This document shows positions 8,345-16,205 of a stretch of 38,171 nt of DNA, piece after piece (within the stretch, counting starts at the first letter, position 1; each line of letters opens with the position of its first letter). The translations under genes were made by a program, and so were the position numbers. The notes under the pieces were generated by a model. It worked only from the letters and a program-made list of their open reading frames with translations. It had not been told where the DNA came from and searched no databases. The stretch comes from Saccharothrix coeruleofusca (GTDB lineage Bacteria > Actinomycetota > Actinomycetes > Mycobacteriales > Pseudonocardiaceae), in the NCBI RefSeq assembly GCF_014648515.1, contig NZ_BMRG01000001.1, forward strand, positions 846,709-884,879, given 5' to 3'.

Positions 8345-8583
8345 ATGACCGCCGCAGAGTGGGACGTCCTCTCTGCCCGTTCAACGGCCATGGGGCGGGC
8401 CCGGGACGAGCCGCGCACCCCCATGCGCCGGGTCGAGGAATTGCGCCCGCAGGTGCGGGAGATCGTCGCGGAGCTGATCGACACATGCGGGACAGTGGCG
8501 TGCCCGTCGACGACCGGCACATGATCCAGGCGTGGAGCGACGCCCCGAAGGCCCTGCGCGGAGAGGCCTTCGGGGCGCTCTAA
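8345..8583 (+). pseudogene. Probable frameshifted small gene
   Basis: From ATG 8345 one frame reads MTAAEWDVLSARS...VREIVAELIDT. It then goes out of coding sense, while the adjacent frame continues from about 8485 as RDSGVPVDDRHMIQAWS and ends at TAA 8581-8583. The two halves look like one protein of about 79 residues broken by a single-base change near 8480-8490. Alternatively two tiny unrelated frames lie here. The last codons overlap a strong hairpin (8541-8577). Confidence 0.35.
8541..8577. terminator. Bidirectional hairpin terminator
   Basis: A perfect 13-bp stem, CGCCCCGAAGGCC (8541-8553) with GGCCTTCGGGGCG (8565-8577), encloses an 11-base loop. It lies between the convergent small gene and the esterase gene, 16 bp from the esterase stop. 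There is no long T-tract, as is usual in actinobacteria. Confidence 0.7.
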
Positions 8584-8593
8584 TCCAAGGGGC

Positions 8594-9523
8594 TCAGGAA
8601 AGCGCCTTCTTCAGGACCGAGATGGCCTGGTCGATCGCGGCTTCGGCGGCGTTGGTGCCGCGCAGCGCGTTCAGCATCACGAAGTCGTGGATCGCGCCCT
8701 GGTACCGGACGGCGGTCACCGGCACGCCCGCCTCGCGCAGCTTGTTGGCGTAGGCCTCGCCCTCGTCACGCAGCACGTCGGCCTCGGCGGTGATCACCAG
8801 GGCGGCGGGCAGGCCCGCCAGGTCCTCGGTGGTGGCGCGCAGCGGCGACGCGGTGATCTCGGCGCGCTGGGCGGGGTCGGTGGTGTACTGGTCCCAGAAC
8901 CACTGCATGGCGTCGCGGCGCAGGAAGTAGCCCTCGGCGAACTCGTGGTAGGACGGCGTGTCGAAGGACGCGTCGGTCACCGGGTAGAACAGCACCTGCT
9001 GGGTGAAGGCCACGTCGCCGCGCCGCTTGGCCAGCAGGGTCAGCGCGGCGGCCATGTTGCCGCCGACCGAGTCGCCCGCCACGGCCAGCCGGGAGGCGTC
9101 CAGGCCGTGCTGGGCGCCCTCGGTGGTGATCCACCGCGCCACCGAGTACGACTCCTCCAGCGCCACCGGGTAGTGGACCTCGGGCGAGAGGCTGTAGTCG
9201 GGGAAGACGACCGCCGCGCCGGTGCCGACGGCCAGTTCGCGGACCAGGCGGTCGTGGGTGTGGGCGTTGCCGAACACCCAGCCCGCGCCGTGGATGTAGA
9301 GCACGACCGGCAGCGGGCCGGTGGCGTCGACCGGGCGGACGAGGCGCACCGGGACGGAGCCGACGGTCACCCACTCCTCGGCGACCTCGGGCTTGGCGAT
9401 GTCGCCGGACTGCACGCCGTCGACGGTCTTGCGGCCCTCGACCGGGCCGAGGTCGAACAGGTAGGGCGGGTTGGCGGTGGCGGCGGCGAACTCGGCGGCG
9501 GCGGGTTCGAGGGTGACGCTCAT
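8594..9523 (-). CDS. Alpha/beta hydrolase, hormone-sensitive-lipase-type esterase
   Basis: A 309-residue enzyme from ATG 9523, which has a GGAGGA ribosome-binding site; the frame is open further upstream but lacks one. The oxyanion motif is HGAGW (78-82, a variant of HGGGW). The nucleophile elbow is GDSVGG with Ser152, and the other catalytic residues are probably Asp249 (EADVLRDE) and His279 (GAIHDF). Family members hydrolyse short acyl esters in the cytoplasm. It is divergent from the OhrR-like regulator with a palindromic site between them, so that regulator may control it. The natural substrate is unknown. Confidence 0.85.
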   Translation of the reverse strand: MSVTLEPAAAEFAAATANPPYLFDLGPVEGRKTVDGVQSGDIAKPEVAEEWVTVGSVPVRLVRPVDATGPLPVVLYIHGAGWVFGNAHTHDRLVRELAVGTGAAVVFPDYSLSPEVHYPVALEESYSVARWITTEGAQHGLDASRLAVAGDSVGGNMAAALTLLAKRRGDVAFTQQVLFYPVTDASFDTPSYHEFAEGYFLRRDAMQWFWDQYTTDPAQRAEITASPLRATTEDLAGLPAALVITAEADVLRDEGEAYANKLREAGVPVTAVRYQGAIHDFVMLNALRGTNAAEAAIDQAISVLKKALS

Positions 9524-9578
9524 GATCGGCTCCTCCGGGGTGGTGGTGCTCCGTGCTGACAAGAACAAAGCTAGCGCG

Positions 9579-9604
9579 CAATTACATCGTGCACAACTTA
9601 ATCG
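9579..9604. promoter_or_regulatory. Candidate OhrR operator (imperfect palindrome)
   Basis: A 26-bp imperfect palindrome centred on GTGCAC (9589-9594) has 10 of 13 pairs complementary and AT-rich arms (CAATTACA / CTTAATCG). It sits in the 123-bp gap between the divergent esterase and OhrR-like genes. OhrR/MarR regulators bind AT-rich palindromes of this size next to their own gene. Confidence 0.5.
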
Positions 9605-9646
9605 GGCACGGGTGTACTGTGGTCTCAGTCACCGGAGGAGGACACC

Positions 9647-10081
9647 ATGGACGACGAGTTCACCCTGGAGCTGGACGACCAGCTCTGCTTCGCCCTCTAC
9701 GCGGCCTCGCGCGTGATCACCGCGCGGTACCGGCCGCTGCTGGACGACCTGGGCCTGACCTACCCGCAGTACCTGGTGCTGCTGGTGCTCTGGGAGCGCG
9801 GCGCGGTGCCGGTCAAGGACCTCGGTGCGGCCCTCCAGCTCGACTACGGCACGCTGTCGCCGCTGCTCAAGAGGCTGGAGGCGAACGGCCTGGTGCGCCG
9901 CGAGCGCCGCCCGGAGGACGAGCGCTCGGTCATCGTCGCGCTCACCGACGACGGCGTGGCGCTGCGCGAGCGCGCGGCGGCCGTGCCGCCGGTCATCGGC
10001 GACGCGATGGGGCTGAGCAAGGAGCAGACCGCGCAACTGCGCGGCCTGCTGCGCACGCTCACCGACAACGTCAGCCGCTGA
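9647..10081 (+). CDS. ohrR: OhrR-like MarR-family redox regulator
   Basis: A 144-residue MarR protein from ATG 9647 with a GGAGGAGG ribosome-binding site. It closely follows the OhrR pattern: N-terminal QLCFALYAASR with the peroxide-sensing Cys14, then YRPLLDDLGLTYPQYLVLL, the wing-helix region LDYGTLSPLLKRLEANGLV and the basic wing RRERRPEDERSV. OhrR proteins repress organic hydroperoxide resistance genes until the Cys is oxidised. The usual partner ohr is not in this window. The neighbour is an esterase, so the regulon here may differ. Only the N-terminal Cys is present, as in one-Cys OhrR proteins. Confidence 0.82.
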   Translation: MDDEFTLELDDQLCFALYAASRVITARYRPLLDDLGLTYPQYLVLLVLWERGAVPVKDLGAALQLDYGTLSPLLKRLEANGLVRRERRPEDERSVIVALTDDGVALRERAAAVPPVIGDAMGLSKEQTAQLRGLLRTLTDNVSR

Positions 10082-10083
10082 GA

Positions 10084-10935
10084 TCAGCCGCTGACGGTGC
10101 CCTCCAGGGAGGGCTTGCCGCCGCTCCACACGCTGAACCGCCAGCCGTCCGCCGTGGGCCGCGCGGCGAAGTCGGCGCGGGCGGGCAGCGGCAGAGGCGC
10201 CTTGAACCGCACGTCCACGGCGCAGGCGTCGGGCAGCCTGCCCGCCAGCGCGGCCAGGCACCGCGCCTTGGTCCACATCCCGTGCGCGATGGCCCGTGGG
10301 AAGCCGAACGCCCGCGCGGCCAGCGGGTGCAGGTGGATCGGGTTGCGGTCACCGGAGACCGCCGCGTAGCGCCTGCCGGTGTCGGCGGGCACCCGCCACG
10401 AGGCGGTCGGCCGGGGCGGCTGCGGGCGCTCGCCCGCCGCACCGCCGGTCCCGCCGCCGGTCCCGCCACTGGTCCCGCTACTGGGCCCGCTACTGCGGCG
10501 CAGATAAGTCGACACGTCGACCCACACCGCCTCGCCGTCCACCGACGCCGTGGTGACCACGTCGAACTGCCTGCCGCGTTCGTGCGGGCGCAGGTTCTCC
10601 GCGCGCACCACCAGCTCCAGCGGCTCGGACGCGAGCAGCGGGCGCGTGCGGGTGATCCGGTTGGCCACGTGCACCAGCCCCGGCAGCGGGAACGGGAAGT
10701 CCGCGCCGGTCATCAGCTCGACGTGCAGGGGGAACGCGAGCACGTGCGGGTAGGTCGGCGGCAGCTCGTCGCGCACGCCGAACCCGCAGACCCGGCCGTA
10801 CGCGGCGAGGTGCGCCCGGTCGACCTCCGCCCCGGCGGTGAGCACCGCGTCGGGCAGCGCGTCGGACGAGGTGTCGCCGCGCTTGGCCGGCGCGGTCACC
10901 GCCGCCTTCGCGTACAGCCACGTCAGGCCGGCCAT
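10084..10935 (-). CDS. htdX: MaoC-type 3-hydroxyacyl-thioester dehydratase (HtdX-like)
   Basis: A 283-residue double-hotdog protein. The N-terminal half is a degenerate hotdog. The C-terminal half carries the hydratase-2 motif with D196, N198 and H201 (SGDRNPIHLHP), followed by AFGFPRAIAHGMWT. The halves are joined by a Ser/Gly/Thr linker (about 148-167) encoded by short GC repeats near 10440-10500. It would hydrate enoyl-CoA or dehydrate 3-hydroxyacyl thioesters. ATG 10935 overlaps the stop of the FabG4-like gene by one base. In M. tuberculosis Rv0241c (HtdX) follows Rv0242c (FabG4) in the same order, which supports the name. Confidence 0.85.
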   Translation of the reverse strand: MAGLTWLYAKAAVTAPAKRGDTSSDALPDAVLTAGAEVDRAHLAAYGRVCGFGVRDELPPTYPHVLAFPLHVELMTGADFPFPLPGLVHVANRITRTRPLLASEPLELVVRAENLRPHERGRQFDVVTTASVDGEAVWVDVSTYLRRSSGPSSGTSGGTGGGTGGAAGERPQPPRPTASWRVPADTGRRYAAVSGDRNPIHLHPLAARAFGFPRAIAHGMWTKARCLAALAGRLPDACAVDVRFKAPLPLPARADFAARPTADGWRFSVWSGGKPSLEGTVSG

Positions 10936-12251
10936 CACGCCCCCAGCAGGCTCTGCCCGCACACCCGCACGACGTTGCCGGTGACGCCGGTCGACGCGGG
11001 GTGGGCGAACCACGCGACCGTCTCCGCCACGTCCACCGGCAGCCCGCCCTGGGACAGGCTGTTCATCCGCCGCCCGGCCTCGCGGATGAGCAGCGGCACG
11101 GCGGCGGTCATCCTGGTCTCGATGAACCCCGGCGCGACGGCGTTGACCGTGGCCCGGCCCGCCAGCTCGGCGGAGAGCTGGTCCACCATGCCGATCACGC
11201 CCGCCTTGGTGGTGGCGTAGTTGGTCTGGCCGACGTTGCCCGCGATGCCCGCGATGGACGACACGCCGATGACGCGGCCGTTGGACCGCAGCGCGCCTGC
11301 CTCGACCAGCGCCGCGTTGACCCGCTCCTGGGCGGCCAGGTTCACCTCGATCACCGCGTCCCACCCGGCGGCGTCCATGCGGCCCAGCGTGCGGTCGCGG
11401 GTGATGCCCGCGTTGTGCACGACGACGTCCACGCCGCCGTGGCGCTGGGTGAGGTGGTCGACGATGCGGCCGGGGGCGGTGGCGGAGGTGATGTCGAGCT
11501 GGAGCGCCGACCCGCCGACCCGGTTGGCCACCTCGGACAGCTCGGCGCCCTGCGCGGGCACGTCCAGGCACACCACGTGCGCGCCGTCGCGGGCGAGCAC
11601 CTCGGCGATGGCCGCGCCGATGCCCCGCGACGCGCCGGTGACCAGGGCGACCTTGCCCGCCAGCGGCCGGTCCCAGTCCTCCGGCCGCTCGACCTCGGCC
11701 GCGCCGATCCGGACGACCTGGCCGGAGACGTAGGCGGACCGGCCGGAGAGCAGGAACCGCAGGGTGGACTCCACGCCGCCTTCCGCGCCCTCGGCGACGT
11801 GGACGAGCTGGGCCGTGCCGCCGCGCTTGAGCTCCTTGCCCACGCTGCGCGTGAAGCCTTCCAGCGCGCGTTGCGCGATCCGGGAGGCGGCCTGCTCCGG
11901 TGGCGTGCCCAGGACGACGACGCGCCCGCACGGGCCGAGCTTGCGGATCACCGGGTGGAAGAAGTCGTACAGCTCGCGCAGCCGCTCGGTGCTGTCGATG
12001 CCGGTGGCGTCGAAGACGAGCGCGGCGTAGCGGTCGGCGTCGGTCGCCGGGACCGCCGTGTCCAGGCCGGCCGACGTGAGCACGGCGCGCACCGGTTCCA
12101 CGAGGCGACCGCCGCCGCCGAGCAGGACCGGCCCGTCCAGAGGTGGCCGGTCGGGCGAGTGGCGGCGCAGCGGGTGCGGGTTGGGCAGGCCGAGCTTGCC
12201 CACCACGAACCGCCCGATCGCGGACTGGGCGAACGACTGGTACCGATCCAT
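10935..12251 (-). CDS. fabG4: FabG4-like 3-oxoacyl-thioester reductase with N-terminal extension
   Basis: A 438-residue protein, much longer than ordinary FabG (about 250) but like M. tuberculosis FabG4 (Rv0242c). Residues 1-195 form a flavodoxin-like, probably non-catalytic domain. The SDR domain begins near 198 with TGASRGIG at 205-212, NAG at 280-282 and the catalytic set S332, Y345 and K349. It would reduce 3-oxoacyl-CoA or -ACP with NAD(P)H. ATG 12251 is used; GTG 12257 is an alternative with better spacing to GGGAG. It is co-transcribed with htdX and divergent from fadA2 across operator B. Confidence 0.88.
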   Translation of the reverse strand: MDRYQSFAQSAIGRFVVGKLGLPNPHPLRRHSPDRPPLDGPVLLGGGGRLVEPVRAVLTSAGLDTAVPATDADRYAALVFDATGIDSTERLRELYDFFHPVIRKLGPCGRVVVLGTPPEQAASRIAQRALEGFTRSVGKELKRGGTAQLVHVAEGAEGGVESTLRFLLSGRSAYVSGQVVRIGAAEVERPEDWDRPLAGKVALVTGASRGIGAAIAEVLARDGAHVVCLDVPAQGAELSEVANRVGGSALQLDITSATAPGRIVDHLTQRHGGVDVVVHNAGITRDRTLGRMDAAGWDAVIEVNLAAQERVNAALVEAGALRSNGRVIGVSSIAGIAGNVGQTNYATTKAGVIGMVDQLSAELAGRATVNAVAPGFIETRMTAAVPLLIREAGRRMNSLSQGGLPVDVAETVAWFAHPASTGVTGNVVRVCGQSLLGA

Positions 12252-12268
12252 GGGCACATCACACTCCC

Positions 12269-12296
12269 TACTGACTGGTAAGTCTACTGGTGAGTA
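12269..12296. promoter_or_regulatory. Probable TetR operator B (two 12-bp boxes)
   Basis: TACTGACTGGTA (12269-12280) and TACTGGTGAGTA (12285-12296) are separated by 4 bp, between divergent fabG4-htdX and fadA2. Over a 34-bp stretch it matches operator A (6957-6984) at 29 positions. Confidence 0.75.
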
Positions 12297-12335
12297 GGTA
12301 GTCTGGCGGGCACAGCCCCGCACCCGGAGGACGAC

Positions 12336-13613
12336 ATGCCCAGCACCCGGCGAGTTGCCATCCTCGGCGGCAACCGCATCCCGTTCGCCCGGTCCAACGG
12401 CCCCTACGCCACCGCGTCGAACCAGGACATGCTCACCGCCGCGCTGGACGGCCTGGTCAGCCGCTTCGGGCTGCGCGGCGAGCGGCTGGGCGAGGTCGTC
12501 GCGGGCGCGGTGCTCAAGCACAGCCGGGACTTCAACCTCGTCCGCGAAGCCGTCCTGGGCAGCAAGCTGTCCGCCGAAACCCCCGCCTACGACATGCAGC
12601 AGGCGTGCGGCACCGGCCTGCAGGCGGTCATCGCGGTGGCCAACAAGATCGCCCTCGGGCAGATCGACTCCGGCATCGCGGGCGGCGTGGACACCACCAG
12701 CGACGCGCCCATCGGCGTCAACGAGGGCCTGCGCTCGGTGCTGCTGGAGTTCAACCGGGCCCGCGGCGTCGGGGCGCGGCTCAAGCTGCTGACCAAGCTG
12801 CGGCCCAAGCACGTCATCCCCGAGCTGCCGCGCAACGGCGAGCCGCGCACCGGCCTGTCCATGGGCGAGCACGCGGCGATCACCGCGCGGGAGTGGGGCA
12901 TCGGCCGCGCCGAGCAGGACGAGCTGGCCGCAGCCAGCCACCGCAACCTCGCCGCCGCCTACGACCGGGGCTTCTTCGACGACCTGGTGACCCCCTTCCA
13001 GGGCCTGACCAGGGACCAGAACCTGCGGCCGGACTCCTCGGCGGAGCGGCTGGCCAAGCTCAAGCCGGTGTTCGGCAAGGGCGAGGGCGCGACCATGACG
13101 GCGGGCAACTCCACCCCGCTGACCGACGGCGCGTCCGCCGTGCTGCTGGCCAGCGAGGAGTGGGCGGCCCAGCGGAAGCTGCCCGTGCTGGCCTACCTGA
13201 CCTTCACCGAGACCGCCGCGGTCGACTACGTGCACGGCGGCGAAGGGCTGCTCATGGCCCCCGCCTACGCCGTGCCCAGGATGCTCGCCCGCGCCGGGCT
13301 CACCCTGCGGGACTTCGACTTCTACGAGATCCACGAGGCGTTCGCGTCGCAGGTGCTGGCCACCCTCAAAGCGTGGGAGGACGCCGAGTTCTGCAAGGCC
13401 AAGCTGGGCCTGGACGCGCCGCTGGGGTCCATCGACCGGGCGAAGCTCAACGTCAACGGCTCCTCGCTGGCCGCAGGTCACCCGTTCGCGGCGACAGGCG
13501 CCCGGATCGTGGCCACGCTGGCCAAGCTGCTGGCCGAGAAGGGCTCGGGACGCGGCCTGATCTCGATCTGCGCGGCGGGCGGCCAGGGCGTCACGGCCAT
13601 CGTCGAGCGGTAG
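12336..13613 (+). CDS. fadA2: Acetyl-CoA acetyltransferase / thiolase (FadA2-like)
   Basis: A 425-residue thiolase starting at ATG 12336 after a CCGGAGG ribosome-binding site. The acylated nucleophile is C91 in QQACGTGLQ, His382 lies in AAGHPF, and the second catalytic Cys is C412 in CAAGGQGV. The enzyme cleaves or condenses 3-oxoacyl-CoA in the last step of beta-oxidation. It is divergent from fabG4-htdX, the same arrangement as Rv0243 with Rv0242c-Rv0241c in M. tuberculosis. The stop abuts the stop of the convergent SIMPL gene with no intervening base. Confidence 0.9.
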   Translation: MPSTRRVAILGGNRIPFARSNGPYATASNQDMLTAALDGLVSRFGLRGERLGEVVAGAVLKHSRDFNLVREAVLGSKLSAETPAYDMQQACGTGLQAVIAVANKIALGQIDSGIAGGVDTTSDAPIGVNEGLRSVLLEFNRARGVGARLKLLTKLRPKHVIPELPRNGEPRTGLSMGEHAAITAREWGIGRAEQDELAAASHRNLAAAYDRGFFDDLVTPFQGLTRDQNLRPDSSAERLAKLKPVFGKGEGATMTAGNSTPLTDGASAVLLASEEWAAQRKLPVLAYLTFTETAAVDYVHGGEGLLMAPAYAVPRMLARAGLTLRDFDFYEIHEAFASQVLATLKAWEDAEFCKAKLGLDAPLGSIDRAKLNVNGSSLAAGHPFAATGARIVATLAKLLAEKGSGRGLISICAAGGQGVTAIVER

Positions 13614-14240
13614 TCAGTCCAGCAGCGACCAGGACGCGGTGCAGCGGACCGTCACCACGATCTGCTGGGCCTCCAGGTTGAGCTGGTCCATGCGCGGCGG
13701 CTCGCCCGGCGAGCCGCCTGCGCCGAAGGCCATCACGCGGCTCGCGCCCTCGGCCGCCCACACCTCGCCGTCGCCGTCGGACAGCCGCAGCAGCACGCCC
13801 AGCCGGACGCCCAGCGCCTCGGCGTAGCCCTCGGCGCGGCGGCGGGCGTCGGCCACGGCCGCGCGCTGCGCCTCGCGGACGGCCTCGGCGTCCTCGGCCA
13901 ACTCCCAGGTCGGGCCGTTGAGCCAGGTGGGCTCGGCCCCCACGAGCGCGCCGAGCAGGTCGTCCAGGCCGGTCAGGTCGGTCACCCGCAGCACGTACCG
14001 CTGCACCGCGCGGGCACCCGAGCGCCGCTGGCCGTCCCAGTTGTCGTGCACCGACAGCTGCCGCGTGCGCACCTCCACCCCGTCGCGCCGCAACAGCGGC
14101 TCGACGGCGGAAACGCGCTCGGTCAGCGCGCGCGCCGCCTCGTCGCGGGTCGCGCCCGCCGCCTCGAAGCTCACGTCCACCTGCGCGCGGTCGGCGGTCC
14201 GCTCGACCCTGCCCACGCCCTTGGTCACCACCTCGGCCAT
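13614..14240 (-). CDS. SIMPL (DUF541) domain protein
   Basis: A 208-residue protein with the SIMPL/DUF541 layout: an N-terminal strand VVTKGVGRVERTADRAQVDV, ATRDEAARALTERVSAVEPLL, a central YVLRVTDLTGLDDLLGAL and a long helix AVREAQRAAVADARRRAEGY. It ends in QIVVTVRCTASWSL. No signal peptide is visible, unlike many periplasmic relatives, so it is probably cytoplasmic. ATG 14240 is chosen over TTG 14252. Family members have varied or unknown roles. It directly abuts fadA2 tail to tail. Confidence 0.8.
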   Translation of the reverse strand: MAEVVTKGVGRVERTADRAQVDVSFEAAGATRDEAARALTERVSAVEPLLRRDGVEVRTRQLSVHDNWDGQRRSGARAVQRYVLRVTDLTGLDDLLGALVGAEPTWLNGPTWELAEDAEAVREAQRAAVADARRRAEGYAEALGVRLGVLLRLSDGDGEVWAAEGASRVMAFGAGGSPGEPPRMDQLNLEAQQIVVTVRCTASWSLLD

Positions 14241-14441
14241 CGGGCCAGCCAACCGATCCGGCGGGCCGCGCGCAAGCCGTCACCCGCGCTGAGCGGGCAG
14301 GAGAATCGTCGGCGCTGAGGCCGTAGCTGCCGGGGATTCGCCGGCCTGTGCCCCAACTCACCGGATAATCGGGTGCATCGCGCGTCCTGAAGGTGCATAC
14401 TTGAGGCACAGCACCGAGAAGACTTGAGAGGGATGAACCCC

Positions 14442-14588
14442 GTGAACTTCACTGCGAAGCTCCGCGCTCGTCGTGTCGAGGCTCGCAACCGCAAGGCCGT
14501 CGCTCGCGCGATCGACACGGCGCCCACCCCGGCGATGCGGCACGAGCTGATCGCCATCGCGCAGTCCCAGGTCGCCAACCTGCGCTGA
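14442..14588 (+). CDS. Small basic conserved-type protein
   Basis: A 48-residue protein from GTG 14442, with a GAGAGGG ribosome-binding site at 14426-14432. ATG 14433 would add 3 residues but is too close to that site. The sequence is very basic in its N-terminal half (KLRARRVEARNRKAVARAI) and helical throughout. That suggests nucleic-acid or ribosome contact, although no domain is recognised. It stands alone and is followed by a strong terminator at 14684-14720. The clear start signals and coding bias make it a likely real gene. Confidence 0.6.
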   Translation: MNFTAKLRARRVEARNRKAVARAIDTAPTPAMRHELIAIAQSQVANLR

Positions 14589-14683
14589 CCTCTCCCGCGC
14601 CGAACCCTCGCGCGAGGTGACCGCCCGATCGACACCGGGCGCGCCCCCGAGTCACCCGCGCGAACCTCCTTGGGGGAACAGCA

Positions 14684-14720
14684 CGAGCCCCTGCCGCACC
14701 TCCCGCGCGGCAGGGGCTCG
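14684..14720 (+). terminator. Strong hairpin terminator
   Basis: A perfect 13-bp stem, CGAGCCCCTGCCG (14684-14696) with CGGCAGGGGCTCG (14708-14720), has an 11-base loop. It lies about 95 bp after the small basic gene and has no T-tract. Confidence 0.7.
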
Positions 14721-14805
14721 CTGCTGTCCGGAGAGTGATCTGGAGCACACCGTGTGGGTTCTGTAACAGTCCGCGGTGGTGTCTCGATGAAGCAGGTGGC
14801 CCCGT

Positions 14806-14835
14806 GGTGCTGTCAGCCCCCCGACCTGGCAGCAC
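14806..14835 (+). terminator. Hairpin followed by a short T-run
   Basis: GGTGCTGtCAG (14806-14816) pairs with CTGgCAGCACC (14825-14835) with one mismatch. It is followed by CGGGGTTTTCCC. It sits just before the NYN-like gene and could terminate upstream transcripts or act as a leader structure for that gene. Confidence 0.5.
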
Positions 14836-14868
14836 CCGGGGTTTTCCCATGTCCGGGACCATGGGGCG

Positions 14869-15246
14869 GTGACTTCCCCGCTCCTGGTCGTGGACGCGGC
14901 CAACGTGGTCGGCTCGGTGCCCGACGGCTGGTGGCGCGACCGCGCGGGCGCGGTCGCGCGGCTGCGCGACTCCCTGGTCCCGCTCGCCTCCGCCGGTCTG
15001 CCCCGCTTCGCCCCCGGCCCGCTGGAGGTCGTCCTCGTGGTCGAGGGCAAGGCCCGCGACGTCCCACCGGTCCCCGGCGTGCGGGTGGTCTCCGCGCCGG
15101 GGTCCGGCGACGACGCGATCGTGGAGGTCGTCCGGTCCGAAGGCGCGGGCCGAACCGTCGCGGTGGTCACCGCCGACCGCGCCCTGCGGGCCCGCGTGAC
15201 CGCGCTGGGCGCGGCCACCCTGGGGCCGCGCTCCGTGCGCCGCTGA
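14869..15246 (+). CDS. NYN/PIN-like ribonuclease-fold protein
   Basis: A 125-residue protein from GTG 14869. It has the acidic layout of PIN/NYN nucleases: LLVVDAANVVG with D9 and N12, GSGDDAIVE with D81 and D82, and VAVVTADRALRARV with T101 and D103. These residues would bind the divalent metal of an RNase active site. There is no antitoxin-like partner beside it, so it is more likely a housekeeping RNA-processing protein than a toxin. It is a single-gene unit preceded by a hairpin. Confidence 0.7.
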   Translation: MTSPLLVVDAANVVGSVPDGWWRDRAGAVARLRDSLVPLASAGLPRFAPGPLEVVLVVEGKARDVPPVPGVRVVSAPGSGDDAIVEVVRSEGAGRTVAVVTADRALRARVTALGAATLGPRSVRR

Positions 15247-15465
15247 GGTCGGTCAGGGCATTCCCCGCTTAAGCGTCGCGTGGGTCAGGTTTCGCGGGTG
15301 ATCGTGAAGAACGGCGAAGAAGGCATCCCGTGCAATCTGTTATCCATGAGAGCCCTTTCGGCAGCGGTCTCGCCGATGTCTGGCACGTTATCAGCGCACG
15401 TGCTTAATTAACTCGCCACGATTGGGTGATCTTATTGTGGGTCGATTGCCCAAGAGAGTGGCGGC

Positions 15466-16205
15466 ATGGCGAACACGCAAACCCGACGCAGGCGCAAGCT
15501 GGGCATCTCGCGGCCCACCGTGAACCGGGTGGAGAGCGGCCACGCCCGTTGTCGCCGTGCGGAACTCCAGGCGATGCTCGGGTTCTACCGGGCGACCGAG
15601 CGGCAGCGCCAATGCGGTCCAACCGTGGGAGGACGCCAAGGACGACGCGGTCGGGATACGTTTCCCCGCTCGTAGTCCCAGTGCGTTCCGGAATTTCCTC
15701 CAAGCGGAATCGGAAGCGAATTCGCCGGACGCGGTACGTGACCTCCCGGCTGGAGCGGCAGCGCAGGCTGACCGGGACCGACCCGCTCCGACTCCGCGCG
15801 TTCCTCGACGAGTCCGTGATCACGCGCGAGATCGGTGGCGTGGACGTGCTGATCGGCCAGCTCGGGCACCTGCTGGAGATGGGTGACCGGGAGAACGTCA
15901 CCGTCCGAATCCTGCCGTTCGGCCCTGGGGCCTACGGCACCATGTTCGGCGGTGTCACCGCGGTGGACTTCGGCGATTCGGAGGACCCGCCCGTCGTGTA
16001 TTTGGAGCACACATCGGGCGCGGGGGCGAGCAACTGCGCGGAGGTGGCGCGGAGCGCGGAACAGGTCCGCTTCCGGGACAGCAAGGCACCGGGGGCGGGC
16101 CAGCTGGTGTTCGACGCGGACGGGTTCCAGCGCTTCCGCGCCGCCGTGGCCGCTCAGCTCCCGGCGGACGTCACCACGGCAGGTCCACGTCTTCCCAGCT
16201 GGTGA
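15466..16205 (+). pseudogene. Eroded XRE-DUF5753 regulator
   Basis: Pieces of one family occur in three successive frames. Frame 1 from ATG 15466 has a truncated helix-turn-helix (LGISRPTVNRVESGHARCRR). A second frame (about 15600-15740) reads NAVQPWEDAKDDAVGIRF and FRNFLQAESEAN. A third frame from about 15738 to the stop at 16205 carries the DUF5753 half (RLERQRRLTGTDPLRLRAFL, NVTVRILPFGPGAYGTMFGG, PVVYLEH). At least two frameshifts are needed, and parts of the linker are missing. The tail overlaps the SDR gene by 35 bp. The DUF397 partner usually found next to such genes is absent. Confidence 0.75.

Noticed and set aside
10935-13481. A long continuous minus frame joining FabG4 to sequence antisense to fadA2
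   Set aside because: Only the part below 12251 is real FabG4. The upstream part is antisense to the thiolase and crosses operator B and the promoter region.
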